Source: Pseudomonas sp. HAR-UPW-AIA-41 (GTDB lineage Bacteria > Pseudomonadota > Gammaproteobacteria > Pseudomonadales > Pseudomonadaceae). From it: 55,558 bases of DNA. The position numbers and the translations under genes are program-made. The notes under the pieces were generated by a model. That model did not search any database, had not been told where the DNA came from, and worked only from the letters and a program-made list of their open reading frames with translations. Of this stretch, positions 44,448 to 53,978 are shown piece by piece. Each line of letters begins with the position of its first letter. The first letter of the stretch is position 1. The DNA lies in assembly GCF_002304225.1 (NCBI RefSeq), contig NZ_NSLB01000012.1, forward strand, positions 1 through 55,558, read 5' to 3'.

Positions 44448-47400
44448 CAGGCTTCCTCCAGAACAACAACACGCTGACCGGCGCGCACCGGAGAGCCGGG
44501 CTGCACGCGAACTTCACGCACCACGCCGTCGCGCGGGGCAGTGAGGGGTATTTCCATCTTCATCGACTCGAGGATCACCAGCACATCGCCGGCTTTCACC
44601 GTGCTGCCGGCCTCCACCTGCACCTGCCAGAGGTTGCCGGCGATGTGGCTGTCGATGCCATGCTGGCCGGCGCCGAGCGGGGCGTCCTCGCCCACATCCG
44701 GGCCGACGTCCTCGACCTCGAAATGCGCCTGGCCGGAGTCGATCCAGCGCTGGCGTTCGGCGGCAAACGCCGCCCGCTGCTGGGTGCGGAAGGCGTCGAT
44801 GCCCGCGGCTTCCGCGGAGAGGAAGTCCTGATAGTCGGCCAGGGCCAGTTCGCTGTCCTCGATGCGCAGATCAAAGCGGCCGAGCGGGAAGTCGCGGCGG
44901 ATCTGCAGCAGTTCGGAGGCACTCACCGGGTAGAAGCGGATCTGGTCGAAAAAGCGCAGCAGCCAGGGCTTGCCGTGGAAGGCGCTGACTTCGCGGTAGC
45001 GGTTCCACATCTGCAGGGTGCGGCCGACGAACTGGTAGCCACCGGGGCCCTCCATGCCGTACACGCACATGTAGGCGCCGCCGATGCCCACCGAGTTCTC
45101 GGCGGTCCAGGTGCGTGCCGGGTTGTACTTGGTGGTCACCAGGCGGTGGCGCGGGTCCAGCGGGGTGGCTACCGGTGCGCCGAGGTAGACATCGCCCAGC
45201 CCCATCACCAGGTAGCTGGCGTCGAATACGGTCTTGTAGACCTCATCAAGGTTGGGCAGATCGTTGATGCGGCGGATAAATTCCAGGTTGCTCGGGCACC
45301 AGGGCGCGTCCTTGCGCACCGTGGTCATGTATTTCTCGATGGCCAACTGGCAGGCCGGGTCGTCCCAGGACAGCGGCAGGTGGACGATGCGCGACGGCAC
45401 GCGCAGGTCCGTGGCGTTGCACACCGCATCCCACTCGCCGATCACCGCCGCCAGCAGGCGCGCCAGCGACAGGGTTTCCGGCTGGTAATGCACCTGCAGC
45501 GAGCGGATGCCAGGGGTCAGGTCGATCACGCCCTCCAGCTGCTTGGCTTCCAGCGCCTGCATCAGCGCATGCCCACGGAAGCGCAGGACCAGGTCCAGTT
45601 CCGGCTGGCCGATTTCCAGCAGCAGGTGGGTGTCGCCGGACAGACGGGCGACCAGACGCTTGTCGAGGCTGCCGATATCCAGCACCACGGGCGGCTCCAG
45701 CGGAATCGGCTGCCAGTCGACGGGCACGGCCTGCAGCCCGGCCACTTCCGCCTGGCGGGCCTTGGCCAGCGCACGGGCGGTGTCGATGTTCACCGGCACG
45801 AAGCGCACCTTGTCGCCGGCCTTGAGCTGGCCCAACTGCCACAGGTCGGCCTCGATGATGGTCACCGGGCAGACGAAGCCGCCCAGGCTCGGACCGTCCG
45901 GGCCGAGGATCACCGGCATATCGCCGGTGAAGTCCACCGTGCCGATGGCATACGGATTGTCGTGAATGTTGGAGGGGTGCAGGCCGGCTTCGCCGCCGCT
46001 GTCGCGTACCCACTCCGGTTTCGGGCCGATCAAGCGCACGCCGGTGCGGCTGGAGTTGAAGTGCACCTCCCAGTCGGTGGCGAGGAAGGTGTCGATATAG
46101 GCCGGGGTGAAGTATTCCGGCGCGCCGTGCGGGCCGTAGATCACCCGCAGCTCGCGCACGGCGGGCAGTTCGCTGCACAGCGCGGCGGGCAGTTGCACGC
46201 CGTTGCTCGTATCGCCGAGAGGTGGAAGGTGCAGCACATCGCCGGCACGCAGGGCGCGGCCGCCGTGGCCGCCGAACTGGCCGAGGGTAAAGGTGCTTTT
46301 GCTGCCCAGGTATTCCGGTACCTGCAGGCCGCCGCGCAGGGTGAGATAGGAGCGCGCGCCTGAACCTGCGATGGTGCCGAGGCTCAGGGTGCTGCCAGCC
46401 CTGATCAGCAGGGCGGTGTTCATGGGTTGCGCCACACCGTCCAGCGTCAGCGGGATTTCCGCGCCGGTCACCGCCACCACCGCCTCGGTGTTGAAGCGCA
46501 GTAGAGGGCCGCTCATGGTGATTTCCAATCCGGCGGCGCCTTCGTCATTGCCCAGCAGGCGGTTGCCCAGGCGCAGGGCGCGGTCGTCCATCGGCCCGGA
46601 CGGCGGTACGCCGACGGCCCAGTAGCCGAGGCGGCCGGGGAAGTCCTGCACGGTGGTCTGGGTGCCGGCGGACAGTACTTCGAAGGTGCTGGCGCGGTAG
46701 GTCAGACCTTCCAGGCAGCGGGTCCAGGGATTGCCTTCGGCGAAGGGCACGTCACTGATGATCTGGCGCAGGTACTGGCGGTTGGTCTCCACGCCGTACA
46801 GCAGGCTATCGGCCAGGGCCTGGCTGAGGGCGGCGCTGGCTTCTTCGCGAGTCGGTGCCCAGGTGATGAGCTTGGCGATCATCGGGTCGAAGTAGGGCGG
46901 AATCTCGCAGCCGGCTTCGACCCAGGTGTCGATGCGCAGGGCCTTGCCATCGGCTTCGGGGAAGCTGACGGCGGTGAGCAGGCCGGGGCAGGGCTGGAAG
47001 TCGCGGCCCGGATCTTCGGCATACAGGCGCGCCTGGATGGCGTGACCGCTGGGTTCAAGGCCTTTACCCAGTTCGCTGAGCGGCGGCAGATCGCCGGCCG
47101 CCAGCTCGATCATCCAGCGCACCAGGTCGACCCCCCACACCTGTTCGGTGACGCCGTGCTCGACCTGCAGGCGGGTGTTCACTTCGAGGAAGTAGAAGCG
47201 CTCGGCCTCGCTGTCGTAGACGAACTCCACGGTGCCGGCGCTGCGGTAGCTGACCGCCTTGGCCAGCTTGATCGCCGCCGCACAGAGTGCCTCGGCCATG
47301 CCGGCCGGCAGGTTGGGCGCCGGGGTTTCTTCCAGCACCTTCTGGTTACGCCGCTGCACCGAGCAGTCGCGTACGCCGAGGGCGAGGACTTCGCCGCGCC

Positions 47401-48046
47401 CATCGCCAAATACCTGCACTTCCAGATGGCGGGCGCGCTGGATGTACTTCTCGATGAACACGCCGCTGTCGCTGAAGTTGTTCTGCCCCAGGCGCTTGAC
47501 CGCCTCGAAGGCATCCGAGAGTTCTTCCGCGCTGCGGCACACGCGCATGCCGATGCCGCCACCGCCGGCGGTGCTCTTCAGCATCACCGGGTAGCCGACT
47601 TCCTCACCGGCCTTGAGCGCGGCGTCGAGATTTTCCAGCAGCTCGGTGCCTTCCAGCATCGGCACACCATGTTGCTTGGCCAGGGCGCGGGCGGTGTGCT
47701 TGAGGCCGAAAACGCGCAGCTGTTCGGGCGTCGGGCCGACGAAGGCAATGCCGGCGGCCTCGCAGGCCTCGGCGAAGGCGGCGTTTTCGGAGAGGAAGCC
47801 GTAGCCGGGGTGAATGGCTTTGGCGCCGCTGCGCCTGGCGATCTCCAGAATCTTGTCGACCACCAGATAGGTAGTGGCGGCCGGGCCTTCGCCCAGGCTA
47901 TGGGCCTCGTCGGCCTGCTGCAGATGCAGGCTGGCGACGTCGGCTTCGGAGTAAACGGCCACGCCCTTGACGTCGAGCTGGCGCAGGGTGCGCAGGATGC
48001 GGCAGGCGATGGCGCCGCGGTTGGCGATCAGAAGTTTGTCGAACAT
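44447..48046 (-). CDS. uca: Biotin-dependent urea carboxylase-type enzyme, probable guanidine carboxylase
   Basis: A 1199-residue multidomain enzyme: biotin carboxylase (residues 1 to about 450, with LKSTAGGGGIGMRVC and VEFVYDSEAERFYFLEVNTRLQVEHGVTE), KipA/KipI-like carboxyltransferase halves (GGLQVPEYLGSKSTFTLGQFGGHGGRAL, and later PLSWDDPACQLAIEKYM and IGGAYMCVYGMEGPGGYQFVGRTLQMWN), and a C-terminal biotinyl domain with biotin on Lys1163 (LESMKME). Databases usually call it urea carboxylase. The adjacent DUF1989 pair and the guanidine-I riboswitches indicate that guanidine is the physiological substrate, giving carboxyguanidine. It follows the deiminase genes after 150 bases. Confidence 0.93.
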   Translation of the reverse strand: MFDKLLIANRGAIACRILRTLRQLDVKGVAVYSEADVASLHLQQADEAHSLGEGPAATTYLVVDKILEIARRSGAKAIHPGYGFLSENAAFAEACEAAGIAFVGPTPEQLRVFGLKHTARALAKQHGVPMLEGTELLENLDAALKAGEEVGYPVMLKSTAGGGGIGMRVCRSAEELSDAFEAVKRLGQNNFSDSGVFIEKYIQRARHLEVQVFGDGRGEVLALGVRDCSVQRRNQKVLEETPAPNLPAGMAEALCAAAIKLAKAVSYRSAGTVEFVYDSEAERFYFLEVNTRLQVEHGVTEQVWGVDLVRWMIELAAGDLPPLSELGKGLEPSGHAIQARLYAEDPGRDFQPCPGLLTAVSFPEADGKALRIDTWVEAGCEIPPYFDPMIAKLITWAPTREEASAALSQALADSLLYGVETNRQYLRQIISDVPFAEGNPWTRCLEGLTYRASTFEVLSAGTQTTVQDFPGRLGYWAVGVPPSGPMDDRALRLGNRLLGNDEGAAGLEITMSGPLLRFNTEAVVAVTGAEIPLTLDGVAQPMNTALLIRAGSTLSLGTIAGSGARSYLTLRGGLQVPEYLGSKSTFTLGQFGGHGGRALRAGDVLHLPPLGDTSNGVQLPAALCSELPAVRELRVIYGPHGAPEYFTPAYIDTFLATDWEVHFNSSRTGVRLIGPKPEWVRDSGGEAGLHPSNIHDNPYAIGTVDFTGDMPVILGPDGPSLGGFVCPVTIIEADLWQLGQLKAGDKVRFVPVNIDTARALAKARQAEVAGLQAVPVDWQPIPLEPPVVLDIGSLDKRLVARLSGDTHLLLEIGQPELDLVLRFRGHALMQALEAKQLEGVIDLTPGIRSLQVHYQPETLSLARLLAAVIGEWDAVCNATDLRVPSRIVHLPLSWDDPACQLAIEKYMTTVRKDAPWCPSNLEFIRRINDLPNLDEVYKTVFDASYLVMGLGDVYLGAPVATPLDPRHRLVTTKYNPARTWTAENSVGIGGAYMCVYGMEGPGGYQFVGRTLQMWNRYREVSAFHGKPWLLRFFDQIRFYPVSASELLQIRRDFPLGRFDLRIEDSELALADYQDFLSAEAAGIDAFRTQQRAAFAAERQRWIDSGQAHFEVEDVGPDVGEDAPLGAGQHGIDSHIAGNLWQVQVEAGSTVKAGDVLVILESMKMEIPLTAPRDGVVREVRVQPGSPVRAGQRVVVLEEA

Positions 48047-48066
48047 TCGAGGAGCCCTCGAAGGAG

Positions 48067-48114
48067 GCGGGTCGTCCCGCCGGTATTCGGTTCGCCTCGC
48101 GGTCGTCCGCGAGG
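48067..48114. repeat. Two tandem hairpins with TCGT loops
   Basis: Between the carboxylase and deiminase genes lie GCGGG-TCGT-CCCGC (48067-48080) and CCTCGCGG-TCGT-CCGCGAGG (48095-48114). There is no U tract, so they look more like mRNA-stabilising or processing hairpins than terminators. Confidence 0.5.
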
Positions 48115-48196
48115 GCAGGTCAGTTCGGGCGTGGCGTGGAGTCGGCGGGTGCCGGCTGGCGTTGTCCCAGGCGGAACAGCCACAGGCGCAGGCCGC

Positions 48197-48831
48197 TCAG
48201 TCCCATACCAGCACCTCGGCCGGGGTCGGGTTGTAGGCGTTGCAGGGGTTGTTCAGTTGCGGGCAGTTGGAGATCAGCACGATCACGTCCATGTGCGCCT
48301 TGAGCTCCACGTACTTGCCCGGCGCCGAGAGGCCGTCCTCGAAGGTCAGGCCGCCTTCCGGGGTGACCGGCACGTTCATGAAGAAGTTGATGTTGGCGCC
48401 CAGATCGCGCTTGCTCAGCCGGCCGTCGTGCAGCGCGCCGCGCAGGAAGTTGTCGCGGCAGCTGTGCATGTAGCGCTTTTCCAGGGCATAGCGGACGGTG
48501 TTGCTCTCCTGAGCGCAGGCGCGCCGAGGGTGTCGTGGCGGCCGCAGGTGTCGGCGGTGATGGTCAGCAGCGGGTTGCCGAGGTTGGACCAGAGCACGGT
48601 GCCGGTGGTCAGGTACACGCTGTTCTGTTTGCGCAGGGTGCGCTGCGGGTCGTAACGCTCGCGCGGGTTCTTTGCGCTGAAGAACAGGGTATCGACGGCC
48701 TGGTTGCCTTCCAGGTCGAGCAGGCGCAGGGTCTGCCCGGCCCTGACCTCGAACAGGTAGGGCTCGCCGGCCGGGATCACATGGCGGAACACGGCGGCTT
48801 CGGGGTGCAGGGTGCTTTCGATCAGGCTCAT
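48197..48831 (-). pseudogene. Frameshifted DUF1989 protein (carboxyguanidine deiminase subunit, 'urea carboxylase-associated protein 2')
   Basis: The frame starting at 48831 gives a normal N-terminal half ([62 protein letters not shown]...[13 protein letters not shown]). The conserved continuation ([56 protein letters not shown]...LVWD) is in another frame down to the stop at 48197. The break is after Gly103 (about 48522): the expected LGGACAQ would need GGCGGCGCC, but GGCGCGCC is present, so one G is missing. Either a real inactivating mutation or a sequencing error in a GC-alternating stretch. With its partner it would deiminate carboxyguanidine to allophanate and ammonia. Confidence 0.85.
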
Positions 48832-48842
48832 GGCGCCGCTCC

Positions 48843-49571
48843 TTACAGGTAAAGCCGTTCAGTGTTGTGGAAGCCGCGGCCGTTTTCCGGACGCGAGGTG
48901 CGGCAGAGCACGCTGATGCCATCGCTCTGCACCTGCTGCCAGCTGAGCTGCACCGGCTTGGGTGCGTACTGCGGATTCGGGTCCATCGGGTGCTGCAGGG
49001 CGGTAAGCACCACCAGGGTGTCCATCGGCGCATACAGCTCGATGTAGTCGCCGGCTTTGGAATTGCCGGCTTCGAAGTGGAAGCAGCCGTCGCGATCGAC
49101 CGTGATCTTGCTGAACAGGTTGAGGTTCATCAGCAGGTCCGCGATGCCAAGGTCCCACTTGCCCAGTTCCACCAGCAGGTTGTCCATCCCGTTGCGGAAG
49201 AAGCCGTTGCGCAGTTCCTGATAGCGGCCCTGGCCGTACTTCTCGGTCACTTCTGCCGCGTTCAGCAGGCCGCCCATGCTGTCATGCCAGCCGCAGGTGT
49301 CGGCGGTTATGGCGGCGAGGATTCTGCCCATATCCGAGTACAGGCAATGGCCGGCGGTGAGCCTGGCGGTGTGCTGGCACTTGAGGGTGTCCGGCAGGTT
49401 GAGGCGCTCGCTTTTCTCGTGGGCATTGAGCAGCAGCAGGCTGACGTTGGCGCCACCTTCGATATCGGTGAGGCGCAGCAGCTGGCCGCGCTTGAGGACG
49501 AAGGAGGTGTGGCCGCCACCAGGCACGAGTTCCTCGTACAGCGTGGGGCGCAGGGTTAGTGCAGCGGTCAT
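48843..49571 (-). CDS. DUF1989 protein, carboxyguanidine deiminase subunit ('urea carboxylase-associated protein 1')
   Basis: A 242-residue DUF1989 protein beginning [71 protein letters not shown], with the family motif [14 protein letters not shown] (Cys, His and Asp are likely metal ligands or catalytic residues) and [50 protein letters not shown]. Published work reassigned this paired family from urea metabolism to carboxyguanidine deiminase (CgdAB). It is intact, ends 11 bases before its frameshifted partner, and starts 10 bases after the ABC ATPase gene. Confidence 0.9.
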   Translation of the reverse strand: MTAALTLRPTLYEELVPGGGHTSFVLKRGQLLRLTDIEGGANVSLLLLNAHEKSERLNLPDTLKCQHTARLTAGHCLYSDMGRILAAITADTCGWHDSMGGLLNAAEVTEKYGQGRYQELRNGFFRNGMDNLLVELGKWDLGIADLLMNLNLFSKITVDRDGCFHFEAGNSKAGDYIELYAPMDTLVVLTALQHPMDPNPQYAPKPVQLSWQQVQSDGISVLCRTSRPENGRGFHNTERLYL

Positions 49572-49581
49572 GGGATGCTCC

Positions 49582-50501
<920 letters not shown>

Positions 50502-50505
<4 letters not shown>

Positions 50506-51317
50506 GCCTTGGCTCCTTCATACCAGGGAAAGCACAGGCGGGTGAGCTGGCGCAGCCCCAGGTCCATCAGCCAGGCGAGCAGGGTGATCCACACTACGTA
50601 CGGCAGGATCACGTCCATCGCCATGTAACGGCGTACCAGAAAGATGCGGTAACCCAGACCGTCGGTACTGGCGATGGCTTCGGCGGCGATCAGGAACAGC
50701 CAGGCCGAACCGAGCACCAGACGCAGGGCAATCAGCAGGCGCGGCAGCAGTTGCGGCAGCACCACACGCAGGATCAGCGTCCAGGTGCTGGCGCCGAGGG
50801 TCTGCGACTTGATCAGGATTTCCGCCGGGATCTCACGGGCCCGCTGCTCCAGATCACGGGCCAGCACCGGGGTGATGCCGATGACGATCAGCATCACCTT
50901 GGACAGTTCTCCCAGGCCAAAGACGATAAACAGGATCGGCAGTATCGCCAGCGGCGGCACCATCGACAGCACGGTGAGCAGCGGCGACAGCGGCGCGCGG
51001 AAGAGCGGCAGGATGCCGGCGGCTATCCCCATGCACAGCCCCGCCAGGGCCGCGATGCCGATGCCCAGGCCGAGACGCGACAGGCTGGCGGCGCTGTCCT
51101 GCCAGAACAGGTATTCGCCGCTGCGCTTGTCCTCGGTGAAGGCCAGGCGGTCGATGGCGCTGAGCATCTGGCTGGCACTGGGCAGCAGCTTGTCGTTGGG
51201 GTTGTCCGTCAGCCGCGCCGCCGAGCCCGTGAAGTAGGCAAACAGCAGCAGGGCGAAGGGCAACAGGATCAGCAGCAGGCGACCGCCGCGGTCCGGGTGT
51301 CGGTTGATCAGGCGCAT
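50502..51317 (-). CDS. ABC transporter permease (guanidine/urea-type uptake)
   Basis: A 271-residue inner-membrane permease starting MRLINRHPDRGGRLLLILLPFALLLFAYFTGS, with six membrane segments and the BPD_transp_1 EAA-type loop (ITPVLARDLEQRAREIPAEILIKSQTLGASTWTLILRVVLPQLLPRLLIALRLVLGSAW). It belongs to the NitT/TauT/SsuC-like group. I start it at the ATG at 51317; longer starts would run through the inverted repeat at 51343-51415. It lies between the binding protein and ATPase genes of the guanidine cluster. Confidence 0.9.
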
Positions 51318-51342
51318 GGATTGTCTCTGTATGAAGGTGGCG

Positions 51343-51415
51343 CGTAGGTTGGTGCTGAGGTACGAAGCCCAACGTTGTGCAGGAGTTGGGCTTCGCGGGC
51401 TCAACCCAACCTACG
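51343..51415. repeat. Nested palindromic intergenic repeat
   Basis: Outer arms CGTAGGTTGG (51343-51352) and CCAACCTACG (51406-51415) enclose inner arms CGAAGCCCAAC (51363-51373) and GTTGGGCTTCG (51385-51395). This GTAGGTTGGG/GAAGCCCAAC composition is like dispersed palindromic repeats I recall from many Pseudomonas intergenic regions. It separates the binding-protein and permease genes and could form a stable mRNA hairpin. Confidence 0.7.
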
Positions 51416-51429
51416 GCTTTACCAGGCGC

Positions 51430-52497
51430 TTACAGCTTGCCGTCGGCCGCCATCTGCATATAGCTCGGGTCGAAGCGCAGCTTGATGTTGCCCTTGTCGC
51501 CGGTGGTGATGCCTTTGGCGAACGCCATGCCGATGGCTTCGGCGCTTTGCGCACCTTCGCCGAGCAGCCCGTGGCTGAAGGAGAACTCCGCCACCTTGGT
51601 CATGGTTGCCGGCAGTTTCGGGCTGTTGGCGAAGGACAGCGCATCCTTGGCGAAGTAGAACATCTGGGTGGCTGCTAGCTGCGCGTCGTAGCCGGCCAGG
51701 TCGGTACCGGAGGCTTTGGCCATATGTTCACGTGCAGCCTTGCCGGCTGCGGTTTTCGCACTCATGGTGGCCATGATTTCGTACCAGGCGCCGGTCAGAG
51801 CTTTGCCCAGAGCCGGGTTGTCCTTGAGGGTGTTGCTGTTGACCACCATCAGGTCGATGATTTCACCGGGGATCTGGCTGGAGTCGAATACCTTGGTCAC
51901 GCCCGGTGTGGCTTCGATTTCGGCCAGCAGCGGGTTCCAGGTAGCTACGGCTGTTACGTCATCGGTGGCGAAGGCAGCCACCATGTCGGCATCGGAGGTG
52001 TTGACCACCTTGAGGTCTTTTTCGCTAAGACCTGCCTTCTCCAGGCCGCGAGCGAGCAGGTAGTGGGATACAGAAAGTTCCACCAGATTGACGTTCTGGC
52101 CTTTGAGATCGGCCAGGGTCTTGTTCTCGCCCTTGATCACGATGCCGTCGTTGCCGTTGGAGAAGTCACCGATGATCAGCGCAGTGCTGTCTACGCCGCC
52201 GGCGGCCGGGATGGTCAGGGCGTCCATGTTGGTCATGGTGCAGCCGTCGAACTGGCCGGCGCTGTACTGGTTGATCGACTCGACGTAGTCATTGAGCTGC
52301 ACGACATCGATATTGATGTCGTACTTCTTCGCCCATTTGTCGACGATGCCTTGGGTGGCACCATATTCCCACGGCATCCAGCCGGCGTAGATGGTCCAGC
52401 AGACGCTGAAATGATCTTTCTTCTCGGCGAGTGCCGGCTGGGCGAGCAGGGCGCCGAGGCCGGCGGCGAAGAGCGAAGCGAGCAGGGATTTGCGCAT
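51430..52497 (-). CDS. Periplasmic binding protein of guanidine/urea-type ABC importer, copy 1
   Basis: A 355-residue NitT/TauT-type solute-binding protein with signal peptide MRKSLLASLFAAGLGALLAQPALA. The mature protein has FSVCWTIYAGWMPWEYG, FDGCTMTNMDALTIPAAGGVDSTALIIGDFSNGNDGIVIKG, LVELSVSHYLLARGLEKAGL, TAVATWNPLLAEI, IPGEIIDLMVVNSNTL and a LRFDPSYMQMAADGKL tail, the group usually named putative urea ABC binding protein. The ATG at 52497 has a GGAGGT box six bases upstream. Expression is expected to depend on the riboswitch and sigma-54 promoter just upstream. It is first in the operon with permease, ATPase, deiminase, carboxylase and hydrolase. Confidence 0.93.
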   Translation of the reverse strand: MRKSLLASLFAAGLGALLAQPALAEKKDHFSVCWTIYAGWMPWEYGATQGIVDKWAKKYDINIDVVQLNDYVESINQYSAGQFDGCTMTNMDALTIPAAGGVDSTALIIGDFSNGNDGIVIKGENKTLADLKGQNVNLVELSVSHYLLARGLEKAGLSEKDLKVVNTSDADMVAAFATDDVTAVATWNPLLAEIEATPGVTKVFDSSQIPGEIIDLMVVNSNTLKDNPALGKALTGAWYEIMATMSAKTAAGKAAREHMAKASGTDLAGYDAQLAATQMFYFAKDALSFANSPKLPATMTKVAEFSFSHGLLGEGAQSAEAIGMAFAKGITTGDKGNIKLRFDPSYMQMAADGKL

Positions 52498-52565
52498 GGT
52501 GAACCTCCAGTTCGATGGAATACGGGCAGGAGCAGCGCGGCACATCGCTGGCGAACCAGGTGGCG

Positions 52566-52667
52566 CGTTCTCCCGGGCTTTTGTCCCGCCGTGTAACCCC
52601 GAACGAGGTCGCCAACTCTCGGACCAGTCACCCGTCCCTGTTCGGTGGACGGGCCGGAACCCTAGTC
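52566..52667 (-). promoter_or_regulatory. Guanidine-I (ykkC) riboswitch, copy 1
   Basis: The minus strand shows the conserved ykkC elements in order: GACTAGGGTTCCGG, then a GCCCGTCC/GGACGGGT hairpin, CTGGTCCGAGAG, a GACCTC-loop hairpin, and ACACGGCGGGACAAAAG followed by CCCGGGAGA. These are the hallmark ligand-pocket segments of the guanidine-I aptamer. The 68 bases to the start codon show no strong U-tract terminator, so control may be at translation initiation or by a terminator I cannot see. Confidence 0.95.
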
Positions 52668-52726
52668 AGCCATTGCTGATTGTGTGCCGCTGCCGGAGCA
52701 GGGCTGCTACTGCATGAGTTGTCTTT

Positions 52727-52742
52727 AGCGAACATCGTGCCA
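52727..52742 (-). promoter_or_regulatory. Sigma-54 (RpoN) promoter, copy 1
   Basis: TGGCACG-N4-TCGCT on the minus strand; the invariant GG and GC lie at the -24/-12 spacing, and only one core base (C for T) departs from TGGCACG-N4-TTGCW. The predicted start is near 52716, about 49 bases before the riboswitch core. Confidence 0.75.
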
Positions 52743-52793
52743 GTGTGGGTTTTGTTGTGTGGCGCGGTGTTGGTGAGGTGCTTATGAGGGATT

Positions 52794-52842
52794 GGCGCAC
52801 CTGGCTGGTGCGCCTTTTGGGTGGAGGGCTGCCTTGTGGTGC
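52794..52842 (-). promoter_or_regulatory. Pair of NtrC-like enhancer boxes, copy 1
   Basis: GCACC-N5-GGTGC at 52797-52811 is a perfect match to the NtrC palindrome and extends to an eight-base dyad (52794-52814). A weaker GCTGC-N5-GGTGC lies at 52828-52842, 31 bases further upstream. Their centres fall near -88 and -119 from the predicted sigma-54 start. The dyad lacks a U tract in the direction of transcription, arguing against a terminator for copy 2. Confidence 0.65.
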
Positions 52843-52857
52843 GCCGCCCTGACTGCT

Positions 52858-53922
52858 TCAGAGTGACTTGTCCGTGGCCATCTGCAGATAGGTTGGGTCG
52901 AAGCGCAGTAGTACCTTATCGCGATTTCCGATCACCCGATTCTCGCTGAAGCTGATGCCGACGTGTTCCAGTCCCTTGCCATCACTGCCAAGCAGTTGGT
53001 GGGCATCGGCAAATCCAGCCACACGCTGCATCAGTTCCGGCATCTTGCTGCTGGTAGCAAAAGCCAGTGCATAGCGAGGGGCGTAGAACGAGCGCAGGGT
53101 GTCCAGTTGCTCGTCGAAATCCTCTGCCGTGGTACCTGCGGCTGCGGCCATCTTGGCTCGGGCAGCCGCGCCTTCGGGGGTCGGCAGGCCCATCAGTCGC
53201 TGTGTTTCAAACCAGGCACCGGTCAGTGCCTTGCCTAGTTCGGGGTAGCTGGCAAGAACCTTACTATTGACCACCATCAGGTCAACGATTTCGCCGGGAA
53301 TGTAGTGAGAGCTGAATACCTGATCGACCTCGGCCTGACGTTTGATGTCCGCCAGCAGCGGGTTCCAGGTGATCACGGCGTCGCCCTGGCCGCTGACGAA
53401 GGCTTTGACGATGTCCTTGTCGGAGATGTTCTGGATTTTTACGTCATCTTCTTTGAGCAGGGCCCATTCCAGGGCACGGCTGAGCAGATAGTGCGATACC
53501 GAGTTCTCCACCAACAGGATGGTTTTGCCCTTTAGATCGCGAAGGGTGCGGTTGGCGCCGCGGATCAGGATGCCGTCGGCACCGTCCGAGAAGTCGCCGA
53601 CAATCAGCGCAGTGCTGTCGACTCCGGCCGCCACCGGAATAGTCAGTGCGTCCATATTGGTCATGGCGCAGCCGTCGTATTCGCCGCTGGTGTAGCGCTC
53701 GATGGAGTTGACGTAATCCGGTACTTCATCGACCTGGATATCGATGCCGTATTTGTCGCCCCATTTCTTCACGATGCCTTCGCTGGCGGCATAGCCCCAG
53801 GGCATCCAGCCGGCGAAGATCGACCAGCAAACCTTGAATGAGGGTTTCTCCGCGGCGAAGGCGGTGGGAGCAAAAGACAATAGTCCGCCAAGCAGGCAGG
53901 CAATCAGGTTGTGGGCGCGCAT
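52858..53922 (-). CDS. Periplasmic binding protein of guanidine/urea-type ABC importer, copy 2
   Basis: A 354-residue paralogue of the protein at 51430-52497, with its own signal peptide (MRAHNLIACLLGGLLSFAPTAFA) and the same landmarks: FKVCWSIFAGWMPWGYA, YDGCAMTNMDALTIPVAAGVDSTALIVGDFSDGADGILIRG, LVENSVSHYLLSRALEWALL, VITWNPLLADI, IPGEIVDLMVVNSKVL and LRFDPTYLQMATDKSL. It has no permease or ATPase of its own and presumably shares those downstream, perhaps with different affinity or ligand. It is preceded by its own promoter and riboswitch. Start chosen at the ATG at 53922 with a GGAGGT box. Confidence 0.92.
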   Translation of the reverse strand: MRAHNLIACLLGGLLSFAPTAFAAEKPSFKVCWSIFAGWMPWGYAASEGIVKKWGDKYGIDIQVDEVPDYVNSIERYTSGEYDGCAMTNMDALTIPVAAGVDSTALIVGDFSDGADGILIRGANRTLRDLKGKTILLVENSVSHYLLSRALEWALLKEDDVKIQNISDKDIVKAFVSGQGDAVITWNPLLADIKRQAEVDQVFSSHYIPGEIVDLMVVNSKVLASYPELGKALTGAWFETQRLMGLPTPEGAAARAKMAAAAGTTAEDFDEQLDTLRSFYAPRYALAFATSSKMPELMQRVAGFADAHQLLGSDGKGLEHVGISFSENRVIGNRDKVLLRFDPTYLQMATDKSL

Positions 53923-53978
53923 GGCAGACCTCCATTCATCAGTGATCAGGAACACAGGTACCGGGCCGCCGTTGGCCG

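Larger units (their letters stand above)
52498..52857. other. 360-base regulatory region upstream of binding protein 1
   Basis: No coding sequence. In minus-strand order from the end of copy 2 it holds two NtrC-like boxes (52828-52842 and 52797-52811), a sigma-54 promoter (52727-52742), a predicted start near 52716, a guanidine-I aptamer (52566-52667) and a 68-base stretch ending in the ribosome-binding site. Confidence 0.8.

Noticed and set aside
44645..46363. A 572-codon open frame on the plus strand
   Set aside because: Antisense of the carboxylase gene, whose biotin, KipA/KipI and ATP-grasp motifs are clear.
42642..48046. Classical urea amidolyase interpretation of the carboxylase and hydrolase pair
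   Set aside because: The flanking DUF1989 pair and two guanidine-I riboswitches favour guanidine as the physiological substrate; urea activity may remain as a side reaction.
48197..49033. A single intact 278-codon protein on the minus strand covering the second DUF1989 gene
   Set aside because: Its first half is out of frame with the conserved N-terminus and overlaps the end of the other DUF1989 gene; only its last third carries the family sequence, so this is a frameshifted gene, not a new protein.
52794..52814. The GGCGCACC/GGTGCGCC dyad as a terminator for binding protein 2
   Set aside because: There is no U tract in the leftward direction of transcription; the core matches an NtrC palindrome and sits at the right distance from the sigma-54 promoter. 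Both roles are not excluded, but the regulatory reading is better supported.
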